A stretch of 64,000 bases of DNA from Pseudobdellovibrionaceae bacterium (GTDB taxonomy: Bacteria; Bdellovibrionota; Bdellovibrionia; Bdellovibrionales; Bdellovibrionaceae), in the NCBI GenBank assembly GCA_019637875.1, contig JAHBUW010000002.1, positions 310,001-374,000 on the forward strand. Direction: 5' to 3'. Within the stretch, counting starts at the first letter, position 1. Each line of letters opens with the position of its first letter. Below the pieces are notes generated by a model. That model made no database searches. It saw only the letters and a program-made list of their open reading frames with translations, and was not told the DNA's origin. Of this stretch, positions 43,316 through 52,142 are shown piece after piece. The position numbers and the translations under genes were made by a program.

Positions 43316-43696
43316 ATGAGCACGCACAGCACCTTCGTCGGCTACATCCTTTGGATCTTCGGCTTCACCGGAGCCCACCGGTTCTACTTTGGAAAACCGA
43401 TCAGCGGGACGATTTACTTCTTCACGTTCGGGCTGCTGCTCGTCGGCTGGATCATCGATCTGTTCCTGATTCCGTCCATGGGGCGCGAAGCAGACCGCCG
43501 TTACCGCACGGGGCCCAAAGACTATACGCTCGCGTGGATCTTCCTGACCTTCTTGGGGATGTTCGGCGTCCACCGGTTTTATCTCGGGAAATGGATCACC
43601 GGCCTGATTTGGCTTTTGACCGGTGGTTTGTTTTTGGTGGGATACCTCTACGACTATTGGACGTTGAACGGCCAAGTCGACGAGGCAAATCGCTAA
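43316..43696 (+). CDS. TM2-domain protein (tandem)
   Basis: The 126-residue protein contains two copies of the TM2 module: GYILWIFGFTGAHRFYFGKPISGTIYFFTFGLLLVGWIIDLFLIP and AWIFLTFLGMFGVHRFYLGKWITGLIWLLTGGLFLVGYLYDYW. Each has the G-x-H-R-F-Y-x-G-K signature and two transmembrane helices. TM2 proteins are small membrane proteins of poorly defined function. ATG at 43316 follows CGGAGG. The stop overlaps the convergent gene at 43693. Confidence 0.8.
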   Translation: MSTHSTFVGYILWIFGFTGAHRFYFGKPISGTIYFFTFGLLLVGWIIDLFLIPSMGREADRRYRTGPKDYTLAWIFLTFLGMFGVHRFYLGKWITGLIWLLTGGLFLVGYLYDYWTLNGQVDEANR

Positions 43697-43899
43697 CGCG
43701 TGCCCGCGCCATGGCGGACCGCCGCGCCCCCACCCGTACTCTCGGGGGCGTACTTATCGGCGACGTGGTAAAAACCGCGATCGAGTTCATTCTGTGACCA
43801 GCCCGGAAAACCGCGCGCGTTCATCGCGTTTTGCAGCTTCGTCATCCGCTCCTTCAACTTCAGGAACTGCGCCTCGGTTTTGATGTACTTGGCTTTCAT
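43693..43899 (-). CDS. Small basic protein, unknown
   Basis: The 68-residue product from ATG 43899 (MKAKYIKTEAQFLKLKERMTKLQNAM...) is a polar, mostly helical, basic protein. AAAGG is close upstream. Longer in-frame readings to 43974 or 44046 add a Cys/Pro-rich stretch with no RBS and run into the end of the RNase G gene. I do not recognise it, and its reality is only moderately supported. Confidence 0.35.
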   Translation of the reverse strand: MKAKYIKTEAQFLKLKERMTKLQNAMNARGFPGWSQNELDRGFYHVADKYAPESTGGGAAVRHGAGTR

Positions 43900-44046
43900 G
43901 CAGCCTTTTTCCGAGTTGAACTTCCCCTGCGCGTCTTCCCCACCGCATGAACGAGGATGACGCGCATGTCTCATTATCGACGAAATCGGACACGGGCACG
44001 CAACTGAAATGTTCGCGAACCCGTCGCCCGTCCCGACCTGAGACAC

Positions 44047-45573
44047 TTAGATGATGAAGATCTCGTACTGCTCGACGTGGTAGTTCGGCTCGATCTTGAA
44101 GGTCACCGAGCGGCCGACTTTGGCTTCGATGAAATTCAAGGTCTCCCCTTCGACTTCGTAGATCCAGTCGACGATCGAGCTGTGGCAGTGGACCATGATG
44201 TTCGCTTTCTTCTGCTGCTCGATCTTCGGCAAATCGCGTTCGAGTTCGCGGAAAATCTCGTTCGCGACCGTCGACTTGCGTTTCAGGTAGCCCTTCCCTT
44301 CGCAATAAGAGCAGGGTTCGCATAACGTTTTGATCAGACTCGGGCGGATGCGCTTACGGGTCATCTCGACCAGACCCAACGGCGACATCGAAATGATGTT
44401 CGTACGCGCGCGGTCGCTGTGGAGCTCTTCTTCCAGCGCGGTCAGGATCTTTTCGCGATGGGAGTCTTTTTCCATGTCGATGAAGTCGATGATGATGATT
44501 CCGCCGCAGTTACGGATGCGCAGCTGATGCGCGATCTCGCGTACGGCTTCGAGGTTCGTCTTCAGGATCGTGTCCTCAAGATCTTTTTTACCGACGAAAC
44601 GGCCCGTGTTCACGTCGATCACGACGAGGGCTTCGGCTTCATCGACGACGATGTAACCGCCGGACTTCAGCCAGATCTTGCGATCCATCGAACGCGAAAT
44701 CTCGAGGTCGACGTCGTACATATCGAACAGCGGTTTACGCTCTTCGTAGTGCACGATGTTCTGTTTGTATTTCGGCATCAGCTGGGACACGAATTTGACG
44801 ACTTTTTTGTGAACTTCGGCGTCGTCAACCCAAACGACCGACACATCTTCGTTCATCAGATCGCGGAGCGCGCGCAGCTCGACGTCCAACTCTTGATGGA
44901 CGGGACCGATGCCCTTTTTCTTTTCGTAGCTCTTCAAAATCTCTTTCGCCAAGCGATCGAGATATTCGACGTCGTTACGCAAGGATTCGTCGGGAGCGGC
45001 TTCGCCCGCCGTACGCACGATCACGCCGCCGGACGGGTTGATCTTTTGCACGATGGAACGCAGACGTTCGCGTTCGGCTTCACTTTCGATCCGGCGCGAG
45101 ATCCCCAAGTGGCGAACCGTGGGCAAATAGACGACGTAACGACCGGGCAACGAGATGTGCGTGGTCAGACGCGCGCCCTTCGTGCCGATCGGATCTTTCG
45201 CGACCTGCACGAGGATGTGTTGTCCCTCTTTCAAAAGCTCCTGAATGGGAGTTTTCGGAGGCTCGGGCAGATGGTGATCTTCGTCGTCATGCAGACTTTG
45301 GCCGCGCTCGTGACCGCCCTCGCCGTCGCCAAAACCTTCGTCCAGGTCACCGCGAATATCGCCGACGTAAAGGAAAGCGGCCTTTTCCAGACCGATATCC
45401 ACAAAGGCCGCCTGCATGCCCGGCAGGACCCGAATGACCTTTCCACGGTGGATCGTCCCGACCAAGGTCGGGGAGGTTTTGCGCTCAATTTTGAAGTCGG
45501 TCAGCGTCCCGCCCTCTACGTAGGCCACGCGGGTTTCGTTAGGACGGCAATTGATGAGGATTTCTGCGGACAT
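44047..45573 (-). CDS. rng: Ribonuclease G/E family endoribonuclease
   Basis: The 508-residue enzyme has an N-terminal S1-like domain (GTIHRGKVIRVLPGMQAAFVDIGLEKAAFLYVGDI), the catalytic DNase-I-like region with VVIDVNTGRFVGKKDLEDTILKTNLEAVREIAHQLRIRNCGGIIIIDFIDM (two metal-binding Asp) and the zinc link CEPCSYCEGKGYLKR. It ends without the long RNase E scaffold, so RNase G is the better label. It processes 16S rRNA and degrades mRNA. Confidence 0.95.
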   Translation of the reverse strand: MSAEILINCRPNETRVAYVEGGTLTDFKIERKTSPTLVGTIHRGKVIRVLPGMQAAFVDIGLEKAAFLYVGDIRGDLDEGFGDGEGGHERGQSLHDDEDHHLPEPPKTPIQELLKEGQHILVQVAKDPIGTKGARLTTHISLPGRYVVYLPTVRHLGISRRIESEAERERLRSIVQKINPSGGVIVRTAGEAAPDESLRNDVEYLDRLAKEILKSYEKKKGIGPVHQELDVELRALRDLMNEDVSVVWVDDAEVHKKVVKFVSQLMPKYKQNIVHYEERKPLFDMYDVDLEISRSMDRKIWLKSGGYIVVDEAEALVVIDVNTGRFVGKKDLEDTILKTNLEAVREIAHQLRIRNCGGIIIIDFIDMEKDSHREKILTALEEELHSDRARTNIISMSPLGLVEMTRKRIRPSLIKTLCEPCSYCEGKGYLKRKSTVANEIFRELERDLPKIEQQKKANIMVHCHSSIVDWIYEVEGETLNFIEAKVGRSVTFKIEPNYHVEQYEIFII

Positions 45574-45625
45574 AGCTTAAGCCTTCTGTGATTTCGACCG
45601 ATGAGTGTCTTGAAGGAAGTGATCT

Positions 45626-46681
45626 ATGGCAAGTGTCGATGAGCTGCTTAAAATCATGCGTGAACAGGATGCGTCCGACCTTCATGTGACCAGTGGCGCG
45701 CCCCCGTTTCTGCGACTTCACGGAAGCATGGTTCCGTTGAGCAACTTTCGGGATCTTTCCAACCAAGACGTACAGGGTCTTCTATTCGAAATCCTGAGTG
45801 AAAAGCAAAAGAAACAGTTCATTGAAAAATGGGAACTCGATTTCGCGTATCAGATCCCAGGCATCGGGCGTTTCCGGGTGAATATGTTCATGCAACGCCG
45901 TGGACTTGGCGCCGTATTCCGGATCATTCCCGAAAAAATCAAAACGGCGGAAGAGCTCGGTCTGTCCAAAGGCATCATGGATCTGATCGATTGCGACAAG
46001 GGACTCGTGCTCGTCACGGGCCCCACCGGTTCCGGTAAGTCGACGACGCTCGCCGCGCTGATTCACCACATCAACGCGAGCCAAGATCTACATATCATCA
46101 CGGTGGAAGATCCCATCGAATTCGTGCACCAGAACGTCAAATCATTGGTGAACCAACGTGAGGTCGGGACGCATACGAAGTCTTTCGCGAACGCGCTTCG
46201 CTCGGCTTTGCGTGAAGATCCCGATGTCATGCTCGTCGGAGAGATGCGTGACCTCGAGACGATTTCGCTCGCCTTGACGGCGGCGGAAACCGGTCACTTG
46301 GTCTTCGCAACTCTGCACACCAACTCGGCCGCCAAAACCATCGACCGTATCATCGACGTCTTCCCTGAAGGACAACAGCAACAGGTTCGCACCATGTTGG
46401 CCGAGTCGCTCCGTGGCGTCGTCGCGCAAACGCTCTTCCGCCGCGCAGACGGTCAGGGACGGGTCGCGGCCCACGAAGTCATGCGCTGCAATCGCGCGAT
46501 CTCGAACTTGATTCGCGAAAACAAGATTCACCAAATCCCTTCGGCCATTCAAACCGGTGCTTCGCAGGGCATGGTGCTTTTCGAAAAATCCGTGGATGAG
46601 TTGGTCCGCAAAGGAAAGATCTCGCGCGAAGACGCGCTGACGTTCATCGGTAAGACCGACGACGTGCCCAAAGCGAGCTAG
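45626..46681 (+). CDS. pilT: Type IV pilus retraction ATPase PilT
   Basis: This 351-residue protein has an N-terminal PilT domain (LLKIMREQDASDLHVTSGAPPFLRLHGSM), Walker A GPTGSGKSTTLAALIHHIN, Asp box ITVEDPIEF, Walker B VMLVGEMRDLETISLALTAAETGHLVFATLHTNSAAKTIDRIIDVFP and the C-terminal helix bundle. Length and motifs match PilT/PilU. It drives pilus retraction and twitching motility. It is divergent from RNase G and separated by 52 nt. Confidence 0.95.
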   Translation: MASVDELLKIMREQDASDLHVTSGAPPFLRLHGSMVPLSNFRDLSNQDVQGLLFEILSEKQKKQFIEKWELDFAYQIPGIGRFRVNMFMQRRGLGAVFRIIPEKIKTAEELGLSKGIMDLIDCDKGLVLVTGPTGSGKSTTLAALIHHINASQDLHIITVEDPIEFVHQNVKSLVNQREVGTHTKSFANALRSALREDPDVMLVGEMRDLETISLALTAAETGHLVFATLHTNSAAKTIDRIIDVFPEGQQQQVRTMLAESLRGVVAQTLFRRADGQGRVAAHEVMRCNRAISNLIRENKIHQIPSAIQTGASQGMVLFEKSVDELVRKGKISREDALTFIGKTDDVPKAS

Positions 46682-47076
46682 AACGACCAGGTATAAGCTG
46701 CCAAAGGGACCGCCGCCGGCGGTCCTTTGCTTTTGGGCGCTTCGGCGAAGAGCGAAAGCTCCGGCCGGGGGGGCAAAGCCATGGCCATATCCGAAGGCTC
46801 CATCATGACGTAGCCCACGCCCGCGATCAGCCCCGCGCCCAAACCCGCGTAAATGTTTCCCGTATGGTCTTGGGGACGACCGTAAAAGCTGAGTGTTGAA
46901 AGTCCCAGCACCGCCCCGCCCAGTCCGCAGAAAATGACCGTCGCCACACTCCGACGCACGCCCTGCAGCTCGCTGCTGCCTTGCGCGTTCGCGGTGTTCA
47001 GGTGGGCCAGCAACAAAGCCATGACGAGGACCAGCTTGTACGGAATTTTGTTGAGGCGCGTGTGACGTGCTGACAT
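46678..47076 (-). CDS. Small exported membrane protein, unknown
   Basis: The 132-residue protein begins with a signal-like segment (IPYKLVLVMALLLAHLNTANAQ), followed by two Gly-rich hydrophobic segments (TVIFCGLGGAVLGLSTLSFYG, IYAGLGAGLIAGVGYVMM) that look like a transmembrane hairpin, and a short C-terminal tail ending WSF. I do not recognise it. The pilT terminator lies within its last codons. It is divergent from deoC. Confidence 0.5.
   Translation of the reverse strand: MSARHTRLNKIPYKLVLVMALLLAHLNTANAQGSSELQGVRRSVATVIFCGLGGAVLGLSTLSFYGRPQDHTGNIYAGLGAGLIAGVGYVMMEPSDMAMALPPRPELSLFAEAPKSKGPPAAVPLAAYTWSF
46703..46735 (+). terminator. Rho-independent terminator after pilT
   Basis: A GC-rich stem AAAGGGACCGCC/GGCGGTCCTTT is followed by TTGCTTTT. 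It lies 20 nt past the pilT stop and inside the 3' end of the convergent gene. Confidence 0.7.
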
Positions 47077-47117
47077 ATGATTCAAATCCCAGCATACAGC
47101 GCCGGGGGAGGCAAGCC

Positions 47118-47798
47118 TTGACCATCACGAACGCGAAAGAATTGGCCCGGTTTATCGATCACACCCTGCTGAAGCCGGACGCCAGCGAAAATGACCTCCG
47201 CAAGATGTGCACCGAAGCGCGCGAACATGGCTTCTTCGGCGTTTGCGTGAACTCGATGCACGTTCCCTTCGTCGTCCAAGAGCTCAAAGGTTCGAGCGTG
47301 CAGATCGTTTCGGTCATCGGCTTTCCATTAGGCGCCATGGATACCCGCGCGAAAGCCTTCGAGGCCGAGCTCGCGTTGAAAAATGGCGCGCGCGAAATCG
47401 ACATGGTCATCGACATCGGCGCGATGAAAGAAAAGAACTTCAACCGCGCCGAAAAAGACATCGCCGCGATCGCCGCCGTTTGCAAAGACCACACACTGAA
47501 AGTGATTTTGGAAACCGTCTTTTTGACGGACGAGGAAAAACGGATCGCGTGTACTTTGACCCGCAATGCGGGCGCGCATTTCGTGAAAACCTGCACCGGT
47601 TTCGCCGGCGGGGGCGCCACGATTTCGGATATCGCCCTCATGCGGGAAGTGGTTGGAGCCGATTTCGGAGTGAAGGCCAGTGGCGGCATCAAAACCACCG
47701 CCGCCGCCATCGCACTGATCGACGCGGGCGCGACCCGCTTGGGCACAAGCTCGGGCGTCGCGCTGATTCAAGGCCAAGCCGCGGGTCCGGGTTACTGA
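47118..47798 (+). CDS. deoC: Deoxyribose-phosphate aldolase
   Basis: The 226-residue enzyme has the DeoC motifs FIDHTLLKPDASENDLRKMCTEA, VSVIGFPLGAMDTRAKAFEAELALKNGAREIDMVIDIGAMK and the Schiff-base lysine in AHFVKTCTGFAGGGAT, followed by VKASGGIKTTAAAIALIDAGATRLGTSSG. It splits deoxyribose-5-phosphate. The start is TTG with GGGGGAGG 7 nt upstream; the longer reading overlaps the divergent gene. It is coupled by TGATG to the nucleoside phosphorylase gene. Confidence 0.93.
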   Translation: MTITNAKELARFIDHTLLKPDASENDLRKMCTEAREHGFFGVCVNSMHVPFVVQELKGSSVQIVSVIGFPLGAMDTRAKAFEAELALKNGAREIDMVIDIGAMKEKNFNRAEKDIAAIAAVCKDHTLKVILETVFLTDEEKRIACTLTRNAGAHFVKTCTGFAGGGATISDIALMREVVGADFGVKASGGIKTTAAAIALIDAGATRLGTSSGVALIQGQAAGPGY

Positions 47799-49117
47799 TG
47801 GAACCCCTTCTTCCCGCAAAATTCATTCGCCGCAAACGCGACGGTCAAGAGCTCGGCGACGCCGAGATTCAGGAATGGATCAAGGCGTACACCGATGGCA
47901 CCGTGACGGACTATCAAATGTCGGCCTTCCTGATGGCGGTCTACTTTCGCGGAATGACGAATACCGAAACTCTCGCGATGGTGAAGGCGATGATGGCCTC
48001 GGGCGAAGTTCTGACTTGGCCGGGTCATGATCTGTTCAAGGTCGACAAACATTCGACCGGCGGTATCGGCGACAAGACGAGTTTGATCTTGGCCCCCATC
48101 GTCGCGGCGGCCGGGCTGGCCGTGCCGATGATGTCCGGCCGCGGCCTGGGACATACCGGCGGCACCCTCGATAAACTGGAATCGGTCCCCGGCTTCAATA
48201 CCCAAACCACATTGCCGGAGTTTGATCGGCTGGTTCGTGAAAATCGCATGGGTATGATCGGTCAGACGACCGCGATTTGTCCCGCCGATCGGAAGATGTA
48301 CGCCCTTCGCGACGTCACCGGAACGGTGGAAAGTCTGCCGCTCGTCTGCGCGAGCATCATGTCGAAGAAACTCGCCGAAGGAATCGACGGCTTGGTTCTC
48401 GATGTGAAGTACGGCAATGGCGCCTTCTTCAAAGATCAAGAAAAGGCGCGGGAACTTGGCAAGGCCCTCAAGGCGATCGGCACCCAGTACGGCAAAAAAG
48501 TCGTCGTGCTTTTGACCGATATGAACCAACCTCTCGGCGCTTTCGCCGGCAATGCCTTGGAAATTTTCGAATGCCACGAGATTCTCAAAGGCGCGACCCG
48601 ACCCGGCGCGCGCGGCCAAGACCTGTACGCCGACACCCGCGCATTGAGCCTCGAGCTCGCCGCGCAGATGCTGCAGTTGGGTCGCCCCGAGATGAAAATC
48701 GAAGCCTGCCGCGCGGAATGTGATCGTATCCTGAAATCCGGCGAAGCGCTGAAAGCATTCGAGCTCATGTTGTCCGCCCAAGGCGGGCGCCTCGCCGAGC
48801 TTCCCCATGCGGAACATCGCCACGTGGTCAAAGCGCCGCGCGCGGGATATATTCACGCCTTCGAAACGGAAAAGATCGGGTACCTGAACGTCGCGCTCGG
48901 CGCGGGACGCTTGAAAGTCACCGATACGATCGATCCCGTTTCGGGTATGGAATTCCACGCCAAAGTGGGCGACCGTATTGAAGCGGGCGAGGCCCTCGTG
49001 ACCGTTTACGGTCGCGACGCCGAAAAACTCCGCGCCATCGAGAATGACGTGACCGCCGCGATTCACATCGGTGAAGCGGCTCCCTCCGCGAAGCCCTTGA
49101 TCCTGGCCACGCTTTAA
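47798..49117 (+). CDS. deoA: Thymidine/pyrimidine-nucleoside phosphorylase
   Basis: The 439-residue enzyme has the family signature SGRGLGHTGGTLDKLESVPGF, phosphate loop KHSTGGIGDKTSLILAP, and KKLAEGIDGLVLDVKYGNGAF and MNQPLGAFAGNALE. The C-terminal alpha/beta domain (GYIHAFETEKIGYLNVALGAGR) is also present. It supplies deoxyribose-1-phosphate for the DeoC reaction. Whether it is strictly DeoA or a pyrimidine-nucleoside phosphorylase (Pdp) cannot be decided here. Confidence 0.92.
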   Translation: MEPLLPAKFIRRKRDGQELGDAEIQEWIKAYTDGTVTDYQMSAFLMAVYFRGMTNTETLAMVKAMMASGEVLTWPGHDLFKVDKHSTGGIGDKTSLILAPIVAAAGLAVPMMSGRGLGHTGGTLDKLESVPGFNTQTTLPEFDRLVRENRMGMIGQTTAICPADRKMYALRDVTGTVESLPLVCASIMSKKLAEGIDGLVLDVKYGNGAFFKDQEKARELGKALKAIGTQYGKKVVVLLTDMNQPLGAFAGNALEIFECHEILKGATRPGARGQDLYADTRALSLELAAQMLQLGRPEMKIEACRAECDRILKSGEALKAFELMLSAQGGRLAELPHAEHRHVVKAPRAGYIHAFETEKIGYLNVALGAGRLKVTDTIDPVSGMEFHAKVGDRIEAGEALVTVYGRDAEKLRAIENDVTAAIHIGEAAPSAKPLILATL

Positions 49118-49215
49118 GTTCGTTTCGATTGAACGATCTCTTCACCAAGAGCGATCACGTCGCAGGTCGCTTCGGCTTGCGTGGACCGGCGGTTCGTGTT
49201 GATCTAACGATCACT

Positions 49216-49647
49216 ATGGAACAATTTTGGATCTGGTTGATTCTAGGACTGGCGCTTATCGGTGCCGAACTGCTGTCGGGCGCTTTCGTGATTTTGTTTT
49301 TCGGAGTCGGCGCGCTCATCACGGCCGTCACGGTCATCGTCACGATCATTCCGCTCGCCTTGCAGATTTTGATCTTCGGGGTCAGCTCGCTGGCCCTGTT
49401 GATGATTTTCCGCAAACGCTTCATCAAAACCGTCTCGGAAGAAGAGAAGAAGCGCTCGCTGTCAGCCGACGTCGACACGCAACTCATTCTTTCGGAAAGC
49501 CTCGCCCCCGGCGCCGAGGCGATGGTCGCGTATCAAGGCACGCATTGGACCGCCGTGAATTTGGAAAATGAAGAGCTGAAACAAGGTACACGCGTGCGTA
49601 TCGAGCGCACCGAAGGCATCAAGATTTTCGTGCGCCGCGCGCACTAA
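49216..49647 (+). CDS. NfeD-family membrane protein
   Basis: The 143-residue protein begins with two to three transmembrane helices (FWIWLILGLALIGAELLSGAFVILFFGVGALITAVTVIV, ALQILIFGVSSLALLMIF) and ends with an OB-like beta-barrel (AMVAYQGTHWTAVNLENEELKQGTRVRIERTEGIKIFV), the short NfeD form. NfeD proteins partner with stomatin-type SPFH proteins, and one follows 13 nt downstream. The start at 49216 was chosen for the hydrophobic N-terminus. Confidence 0.87.
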   Translation: MEQFWIWLILGLALIGAELLSGAFVILFFGVGALITAVTVIVTIIPLALQILIFGVSSLALLMIFRKRFIKTVSEEEKKRSLSADVDTQLILSESLAPGAEAMVAYQGTHWTAVNLENEELKQGTRVRIERTEGIKIFVRRAH

Positions 49648-49660
49648 AAGGAGCACCCCT

Positions 49661-50581
49661 ATGGAGATTTCTTTCGCACTGGTATTTTTGATCGTGGCGG
49701 TGATCTTCGCGGTGAGCGCGATCCGCATCGTTCCCCAGCAGAGCGCGTTCGTGGTCGAACGACTGGGTCGTTACTCGCGCACCATGGAGCCCGGACCGCA
49801 CTTCATCGTGCCGTTCGTCGACCAAATTCGTTACAAACACTCCCTGAAGGAGTTCGTTCTCGATATCCCCGAACAGATCTGCATCACGAAGGATAACGTC
49901 TCCGTCGCGATCGACGGGGTCGTGTTCTTCCGTATCGTGGATCCGTTCAAAGCCACCTACGGGATCAACAACTACGCGCAGGGTCTGGTGCAACTGGCGC
50001 AAACGACCTTGCGTTCCGAAATCGGTAAATTGGATCTGGATCGCAGCTTCGAAGAGCGTGAACATATCAACCGCGCCGTCGTCATGGCCGTCGAAAACGC
50101 GACCGAGCCGTGGGGCGTGAAGATCCTGCGTTACGAGATCAAGTCGATCACTCCCCCGCGCGACGTCCTGGAAGCCATGGAAAAACAAATGCGCGCCGAG
50201 CGTGAAAAACGCGCGAAAATTTTGGAATCCGAAGCGGATCGCGATTCGAAGATCAATCGTGCCGAGGGTTTCAAACAAGAAACCATCAAAACTTCGGAAG
50301 CCGAAAAAATCCGTCAGATCAACACCGCAGAGGGTGAAGCTTCGGCGATCTTCTCGGTCGCGAAAGCCACGGCCGACGGTTTGCGCGAAATCTCGCTGGC
50401 CCTCACCCAGCCCGGCGGCGACCAAGCGGCACGTCTGCGCATGGTCGAAGAGTACATTAAGCAATTCTCGGCCGTCGCCTCGGACGCACGCGCCGTGATC
50501 GTTCCCGCCAACGTCAGCGACCCGACCTCGCTCCTCGCGACGATCACGACGGCTTACGATCACTTGAAAGTAAAAGGCTAA
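49661..50581 (+). CDS. SPFH/stomatin-family membrane protein (QmcA-like)
   Basis: The 306-residue protein has an N-terminal membrane anchor (FALVFLIVAVIFAVSAI), the SPFH domain (VPQQSAFVVERLGRYSRTMEPGPHFIVPFVDQIRYKHSLKEFVLDIPEQICITKDNVSVAIDGVVFFRI) and a coiled-coil C-terminal part (MEKQMRAEREKRAKILESEADRDSK). It pairs with NfeD upstream, the common membrane-microdomain module, and precedes the amine oxidase gene. Confidence 0.93.
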   Translation: MEISFALVFLIVAVIFAVSAIRIVPQQSAFVVERLGRYSRTMEPGPHFIVPFVDQIRYKHSLKEFVLDIPEQICITKDNVSVAIDGVVFFRIVDPFKATYGINNYAQGLVQLAQTTLRSEIGKLDLDRSFEEREHINRAVVMAVENATEPWGVKILRYEIKSITPPRDVLEAMEKQMRAEREKRAKILESEADRDSKINRAEGFKQETIKTSEAEKIRQINTAEGEASAIFSVAKATADGLREISLALTQPGGDQAARLRMVEEYIKQFSAVASDARAVIVPANVSDPTSLLATITTAYDHLKVKG

Positions 50582-50585
50582 GCAG

Positions 50586-51962
50586 GTGGTCTCCCGGCGC
50601 GCCCTCCTTGGGTATGGTTTGGGCGCCGCCGGCTCGCTTCTTCTTCCCGGCTGCGCGACCCGCGCCGTTCGCGGTCCCGCCGGGAAACCTCGCTCTGAAT
50701 CCATCGCCATCGTCGGTGCCGGTGCCGCGGGACTCGCGGCCGCGCAAGAGCTTCGTCGTCGCGGATTTATGAACCTCTCCATTTTCGAAGCCCGAAATCG
50801 CATTGGCGGCCGCGTCCACACCCTCGCCGCCGATGACGGTACACCCTACGAACTCGGCGCCGGTTGGGTGCACGGACACACCGACAACAGCATCTACAGC
50901 CTGATGAAAGAGCGGAACTTTCCTTTGCGGCTTTCCGGAAGCAATTCCGATACGCAGCTTTGGAACGCACGCGGCCTTCCCGTCACCCGCAACGAATCAC
51001 GCAAGCGCCACGCGAAATTCGTCAGGTATCTCGAAAGAATCCGTGAAAACGCAAAGGCCGAAGAATCCCTCGCGGAAGCGATCCACCGCCTGGGACCCCT
51101 ACCCGATCCGTGGACGGAACACTTTTTACGCTCGAACGTCGTCGAAACCGAAGGCGCCGAACTCAATGAGCTCGCCGCTCGTGAACCCAACGCCCCCGGA
51201 GGAGCGGACGGATTCGACTTCATTCCCGGCCCGGGCTACGCCGCTTTTTTCGAAGGCGAGGCCCGCCAACTCTCCGTTCATCTGAACGTCCGTGTGGAAG
51301 CCATCGGTCTGGAGCGCGACGACGTTCGGCTTTCCATCAGTGAGAATGGCCAACCGCGCACCGAAAACTTCTCTGCCGTCATTTTGACCCTTCCCCTCGG
51401 AGTCCTCAAAGCGCGCCCGGAGATTTTTGAATTCAACCTTCCCGATTGGAAACAAGCCGCCATCAACAACATCGGCTATGGCCATTTCGCGAAAATCATT
51501 TTGCGGTTTCCCGAAGCCTTTTGGCCACCCGATGCGCGCTGGATGGAACGCATGGGCGCCGCCGACCGCATCACCCAGTTCTTCCCTTTAAGCCCCTTCA
51601 CCGGCTCGAAGACTTTGATCGGAATCGCGGGCGGACGCCAGGCCATGGAATGGCAAAACGCGACCGACGAACGACTGCGCAAACACGCCACGAAACAACT
51701 TCGTCAGCAGTTCGGAAAACGCGTCCCCGACCCCGTCCAGATGATCCGCACGGACTGGAGCTACGATCCCTTCGCGCGTGGCGCGTATTCTTTTTTCGCG
51801 AAGACAACTTCCGTCACCGACTATGAAAAACTCGCCGCACCCCTGAACGATCGTCTGTATTTCGCGGGCGAGGCGACCAACGCCGCCGACTACGGCACCG
51901 TTCATGGCGCCTGGGATTCCGGCCGTCGCGCGGCCGCGGAGCTCGCGCAAAAATTCACCTAG
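50586..51962 (+). CDS. FAD-dependent amine oxidase-like protein, Tat lipoprotein
   Basis: The 458-residue flavoprotein starts MVSRRALLGYGLGAAGSLLLPGC, a twin-arginine signal with a lipobox Cys. Its FAD-binding region IAIVGAGAAGLAAAQELRRRGFMNLSIFEARNRIGGRVHTL follows, along with YELGAGWVHGHTDNSIYSLM and the C-terminal YFAGEATNAADYGTVHGAWDSGRRAAAEL. This is the flavin monoamine oxidase fold. The signal predicts folded export by the Tat system whose genes lie at 59.9-61.1 kb. The start is GTG, just after the SPFH gene. Confidence 0.85.
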   Translation: MVSRRALLGYGLGAAGSLLLPGCATRAVRGPAGKPRSESIAIVGAGAAGLAAAQELRRRGFMNLSIFEARNRIGGRVHTLAADDGTPYELGAGWVHGHTDNSIYSLMKERNFPLRLSGSNSDTQLWNARGLPVTRNESRKRHAKFVRYLERIRENAKAEESLAEAIHRLGPLPDPWTEHFLRSNVVETEGAELNELAAREPNAPGGADGFDFIPGPGYAAFFEGEARQLSVHLNVRVEAIGLERDDVRLSISENGQPRTENFSAVILTLPLGVLKARPEIFEFNLPDWKQAAINNIGYGHFAKIILRFPEAFWPPDARWMERMGAADRITQFFPLSPFTGSKTLIGIAGGRQAMEWQNATDERLRKHATKQLRQQFGKRVPDPVQMIRTDWSYDPFARGAYSFFAKTTSVTDYEKLAAPLNDRLYFAGEATNAADYGTVHGAWDSGRRAAAELAQKFT

Positions 51963-52142
51963 CCTGTTGATTGGCGCCTAGCCGCTGGTCCAGTCTTTCA
52001 CGCCAGCGCAATCCTAGACTGAGACGATTCCCTACCCTGACCGAAAAGCTAACCGGGCACTCGCAAACCCGCGTCCATCAAGTATTCCCGGCCGTTCATG
52101 ACGAGCGCTTCGGGGGACGCGGCAGGATGCCCGGAAGGTCAC

